Below, piece after piece: positions 6,571-8,526 of a DNA stretch of 8,526 nt. Both the position numbers and the translations under genes were made by a program. The stretch is taken from assembly GCA_002482715.1 (NCBI GenBank), contig DLGN01000226.1, forward strand, positions 11,492 through 20,017, read 5' to 3'. Source of the stretch: Oxalobacteraceae bacterium UBA7693 (GTDB lineage: Bacteria; Pseudomonadota; Gammaproteobacteria; Burkholderiales; Burkholderiaceae_D). The notes beneath the pieces were generated by a model, which had not been told where the DNA came from, did not search any database, and saw only the letters and a list, made by a program, of their open reading frames with translations. Every line of letters begins with the position of its first letter. The stretch's first letter is position 1.

Positions 6571-7551
6571 ATGAAGAACAATGCGCTCGTTTTATCTCGT
6601 CGCCACGCAATCGCATTACGCAATGTAGCATTCAGCATCAGCTTAGCATTAGCAGCAACTTCAGCCTTGGCGATGCCAACCAGTGCATCAGCAAATGCAC
6701 CACAGGCAAATCAAGTCAATGTAAGTGGTGATGCCACAACCGCTGCTATTGCAGCATTCAAAGTGGAAGTTAGCGGTAATGGCCCAGCGTTAATTTTGAT
6801 CCCCGGCCTCGCCTCTTCATCCGCTGTTTGGAAAGAAACTGTCGCCGCGCTGCAAGATCGCTATCAAGTTCACGTATTGACCTTGGCGGGCCTCGCGGGA
6901 ACAAAAGCATTACCAAATAGCGCGATGAGCAAAGGCTTTATCGCGGCACAAGAACAAGCGATTGTCGATTACATCGCGAAGCAGCAATTACATAAGCCCG
7001 TCGTGATCGGACACTCCTTAGGAGGATTTTTAGCCCTCTCATTAGCAGCCAATCATTCCGACAAAATCGGCGCTGCTATTAATGTCGATGGCTTACCTGC
7101 TTTAGGCGCAATGTTCGCAGAAGCACAGGCGAATATGCAGAAATCTGGCAATCCACCACCGCCACAAAATACCGGCTTCGATCCTATGGCGATGGCAAAA
7201 AACATGGCAAACAATGCGGAATGGCATACCCAAATTGCGAAGGACATGATGAGTTCTGACCCTATGACGTCTGGTCGCACCATGAGCGAGCTAGCCAGCA
7301 AAGATTTGCGCCCTGCCTTAAGCAATGTGCGTGTTCCGGTATTGACTTTAGGTGCTTTACAAAATGGCGCACCATATACACCCGCAGAACAAGTACAAGC
7401 CACTTACGAAAAACAACTGGCGAACATTCCAAAAAATTTGAATCACATGGCCTTCGCCAAAGACTCCAAACATTTCATCATGGCCGATGCACCTGCATGG
7501 ATGCAACAGCAGATCAATGAGTTTTTGAAGCTGGTGGGTTCAGGGAAGTGA
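6571..7551 (+). CDS. Exported alpha/beta-fold hydrolase
   Basis: The 326-residue precursor opens with a signal peptide: a basic n-region (Arg10, Arg11, Arg17), a hydrophobic core (about 19-33) and a likely signal peptidase I cut after Ala34 (SALA|MP). The mature protein should be periplasmic or secreted. SRRHAIAL at 9-16 only loosely resembles a Tat motif, so Sec export is more likely. The hydrolase core follows: PGLASSSAVW (78-87) as the oxyanion region, the canonical nucleophile elbow GHSLGG with Ser149, and His301 in SKHFIMADAP as the catalytic histidine. After the usual strand 7 (VPVLTLGAL, 255-263), where the acid normally sits, there is no Asp or Glu until Glu273; Asp173 (INVDG) is an alternative. 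A Met/Pro/Asn-rich insertion (about 185-235) probably forms the lid. Substrate is unknown; small-ester or lactone hydrolysis is plausible. It appears to be transcribed alone. Confidence 0.85.
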   Translation: MKNNALVLSRRHAIALRNVAFSISLALAATSALAMPTSASANAPQANQVNVSGDATTAAIAAFKVEVSGNGPALILIPGLASSSAVWKETVAALQDRYQVHVLTLAGLAGTKALPNSAMSKGFIAAQEQAIVDYIAKQQLHKPVVIGHSLGGFLALSLAANHSDKIGAAINVDGLPALGAMFAEAQANMQKSGNPPPPQNTGFDPMAMAKNMANNAEWHTQIAKDMMSSDPMTSGRTMSELASKDLRPALSNVRVPVLTLGALQNGAPYTPAEQVQATYEKQLANIPKNLNHMAFAKDSKHFIMADAPAWMQQQINEFLKLVGSGK

Positions 7552-7662
7552 ATTGATTCAATGCATGATGCCGACAAGGTTTCGAATCAAATCTCAATAC
7601 TAGACTGAACAGGCTCACGTCAGGCGTTTAACATTTAACGAAGAGAGCATATATCCATCGAA

Positions 7663-7692
7663 AACAGTGTGAACTGTAAAGTTCACACTGTT
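7663..7692. terminator. Bidirectional transcription terminator between convergent genes
   Basis: AACAGTGTGAACT (7663-7675) and its exact reverse complement (7680-7692) form a 13-bp perfect stem closed by a four-base GTAA loop, which on the plus-strand RNA is a GNRA-type tetraloop. On the minus strand the stem runs into TTTT just after it, giving a U-tract 10 bases past the acyltransferase stop. On the plus strand only TT-C-T follows, so termination in that direction is probably weaker. The position between two convergent genes is what is expected of a shared terminator. Confidence 0.8.
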
Positions 7693-7701
7693 CTAGTGTC
7701 T

Positions 7702-8526
7702 TCAAGAAAGTAAATAGCGGGCTAGTCTCTGCGACGGTTTCTCGCACAGATGGAAACTAAGTTTCGCCAACAATAATGTCGCAACAATTGCTGTAATCAA
7801 CGCGCTCAAAAAAGAGGTGTAATGGATCAAAGTGCCAAGTATTAGCAGACCTATACTGCCATGCAGAAGATAAATGCTATAGCTAATTTCTGCAATTTTC
7901 TTCACCCACTTCGAGACGCTATTAACATTGGCTAATGCAAACATCGAAAAAATGAAAAACGAAAAAATGAAATTGATCAGATAAGAATTATCGAGGCGAA
8001 GAAAATCTGGCTGCACTAACCTCAATCCCCATTGCATCAGAGCAAATTGCAGCGTAAGCATGGCGAAACAAACAAAATTGGACATTCGCTTTCTTTGCCA
8101 GAAATAGAAAATCTGTCCTGCCAATAAAAAAGGTAAGTAAGAAATGCAAACTACAAAAAGGAAAAAATTATCCCCCAGCGAATTTTTATAATATATCGCT
8201 AAAGCAACGACGATGGTCTGGAGCAAAATGTGTAATACCGAAGCACGTTTAAGGACATCCAGAAGCAAAAACGTTAGAAGATAAAAAATGACTTCGATCG
8301 CTAAAGACCAAGCAACGCCTTGAATTACAACTTGCGGTGCAGAGATATAATTGAACAAGGTAAAGTTCAGAAGGATATCCGTCAACTCTGGAAGCGGAGC
8401 CCCTGCCAAATAGATACAAGCAAGGCAGATTAAAACGGATACGATTAATGGCGGATAGATACGTAAAACGCGTTTCACTGCAAAAGTTTTCCGGTCCTCC
8501 GAGAGAGCGACATGCGTAATGATATA
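7702..8526 (-). CDS. Acyltransferase 3 family integral membrane protein (partial, 5' end beyond window)
   Basis: The visible part is 274 residues and its frame is open to the right edge, so the start is missing. The family (OafA/YrhL-like, Acyl_transf_3) transfers acetyl or other acyl groups to sugars of O-antigen, exopolysaccharide or similar envelope glycans in the inner membrane. Diagnostic segments, numbered from the first visible codon, are KRVLRIYPP (18-26), the loop motif WSLAIEVIFYLL (73-84), the late motif ISYSIYLLH (214-222) and the C-terminal CEKP (261-264). Between them are about seven hydrophobic membrane segments. The N-terminal helix with the family's key histidine lies outside the window. 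The GTG at 8478 is internal: the frame continues upstream with a family-like IITHVALSEDRKTF stretch, and RIYPP is never near the N-terminus in this family. The gene is visibly A/T-richer than the helicase. No glycan-synthesis neighbour is visible to suggest the acceptor. Confidence 0.85.
   Translation of the reverse strand, partial: YIITHVALSEDRKTFAVKRVLRIYPPLIVSVLICLACIYLAGAPLPELTDILLNFTLFNYISAPQVVIQGVAWSLAIEVIFYLLTFLLLDVLKRASVLHILLQTIVVALAIYYKNSLGDNFFLFVVCISYLPFLLAGQIFYFWQRKRMSNFVCFAMLTLQFALMQWGLRLVQPDFLRLDNSYLINFIFSFFIFSMFALANVNSVSKWVKKIAEISYSIYLLHGSIGLLILGTLIHYTSFLSALITAIVATLLLAKLSFHLCEKPSQRLARYLLS

Noticed and set aside
7553..7590. Inverted repeat TTGATTC/GAATCAA just after the exported hydrolase stop
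   Set aside because: Seven-base arms around a 24-base loop with no T-run; weaker than the nearby perfect hairpin and compatible with chance.

Overview
The window looks like ordinary chromosome from a Gram-negative bacterium. The protein families and their style (a long bacterial SNF2 helicase, exported alpha/beta hydrolases, an M14 zinc peptidase) and the middling, patchy base composition suggest a betaproteobacterium such as an Oxalobacteraceae/Undibacterium-like organism. That assignment is inference from general resemblance; the window has no rRNA or other marker gene. I see no tRNA, rRNA, CRISPR array, insertion sequence or phage gene.

Layout: at the left edge, the first 37 codons of a minus-strand gene (1-111) encode a twin-arginine lipoprotein signal. 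A 271-base divergent spacer (112-382) follows. Two plus-strand genes then form a likely operon: an M14-type zinc metallopeptidase (383-1420) and, 13 bases later, a cytoplasmic alpha/beta hydrolase (1434-2216). After a 123-base gap comes the dominant gene, a 1361-residue SNF2-family ATPase (2340-6425) with a complete helicase motor at its C-terminus and about 700 poorly assignable residues at its N-terminus. A 145-base gap holding a short hairpin, a small palindrome and a possible -10 box leads to a secreted alpha/beta hydrolase with a signal peptide (6571-7551). A perfect 13-bp hairpin (7663-7692) separates it from a convergent, membrane-bound acyltransferase-3 family gene (7702-8526, minus) that runs off the right edge.

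Functionally, only the M14 peptidase and its adjacent hydrolase look like partners; both are predicted cytosolic hydrolases, and their substrate is not visible from sequence. The SNF2 protein acts on nucleic acid or nucleic-acid/protein complexes and appears to be a stand-alone gene. The secreted hydrolase and the acyltransferase are cell-envelope or periplasmic functions, unrelated as far as the sequence shows.

I did not find convincing evidence of a new multi-gene system. The points most worth a second look are the SNF2 architecture (no SWIM zinc finger, very long N-terminus), an Asn-to-Met change in the M14 substrate-binding motif, an exported hydrolase with no obvious catalytic acid in the usual place, and an 11-codon ORF with a strong ribosome-binding sequence overlapping a hairpin just after the helicase. 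Three gene starts needed correcting: both hydrolases start inside their longest open frames, and the acyltransferase is open to the window edge.
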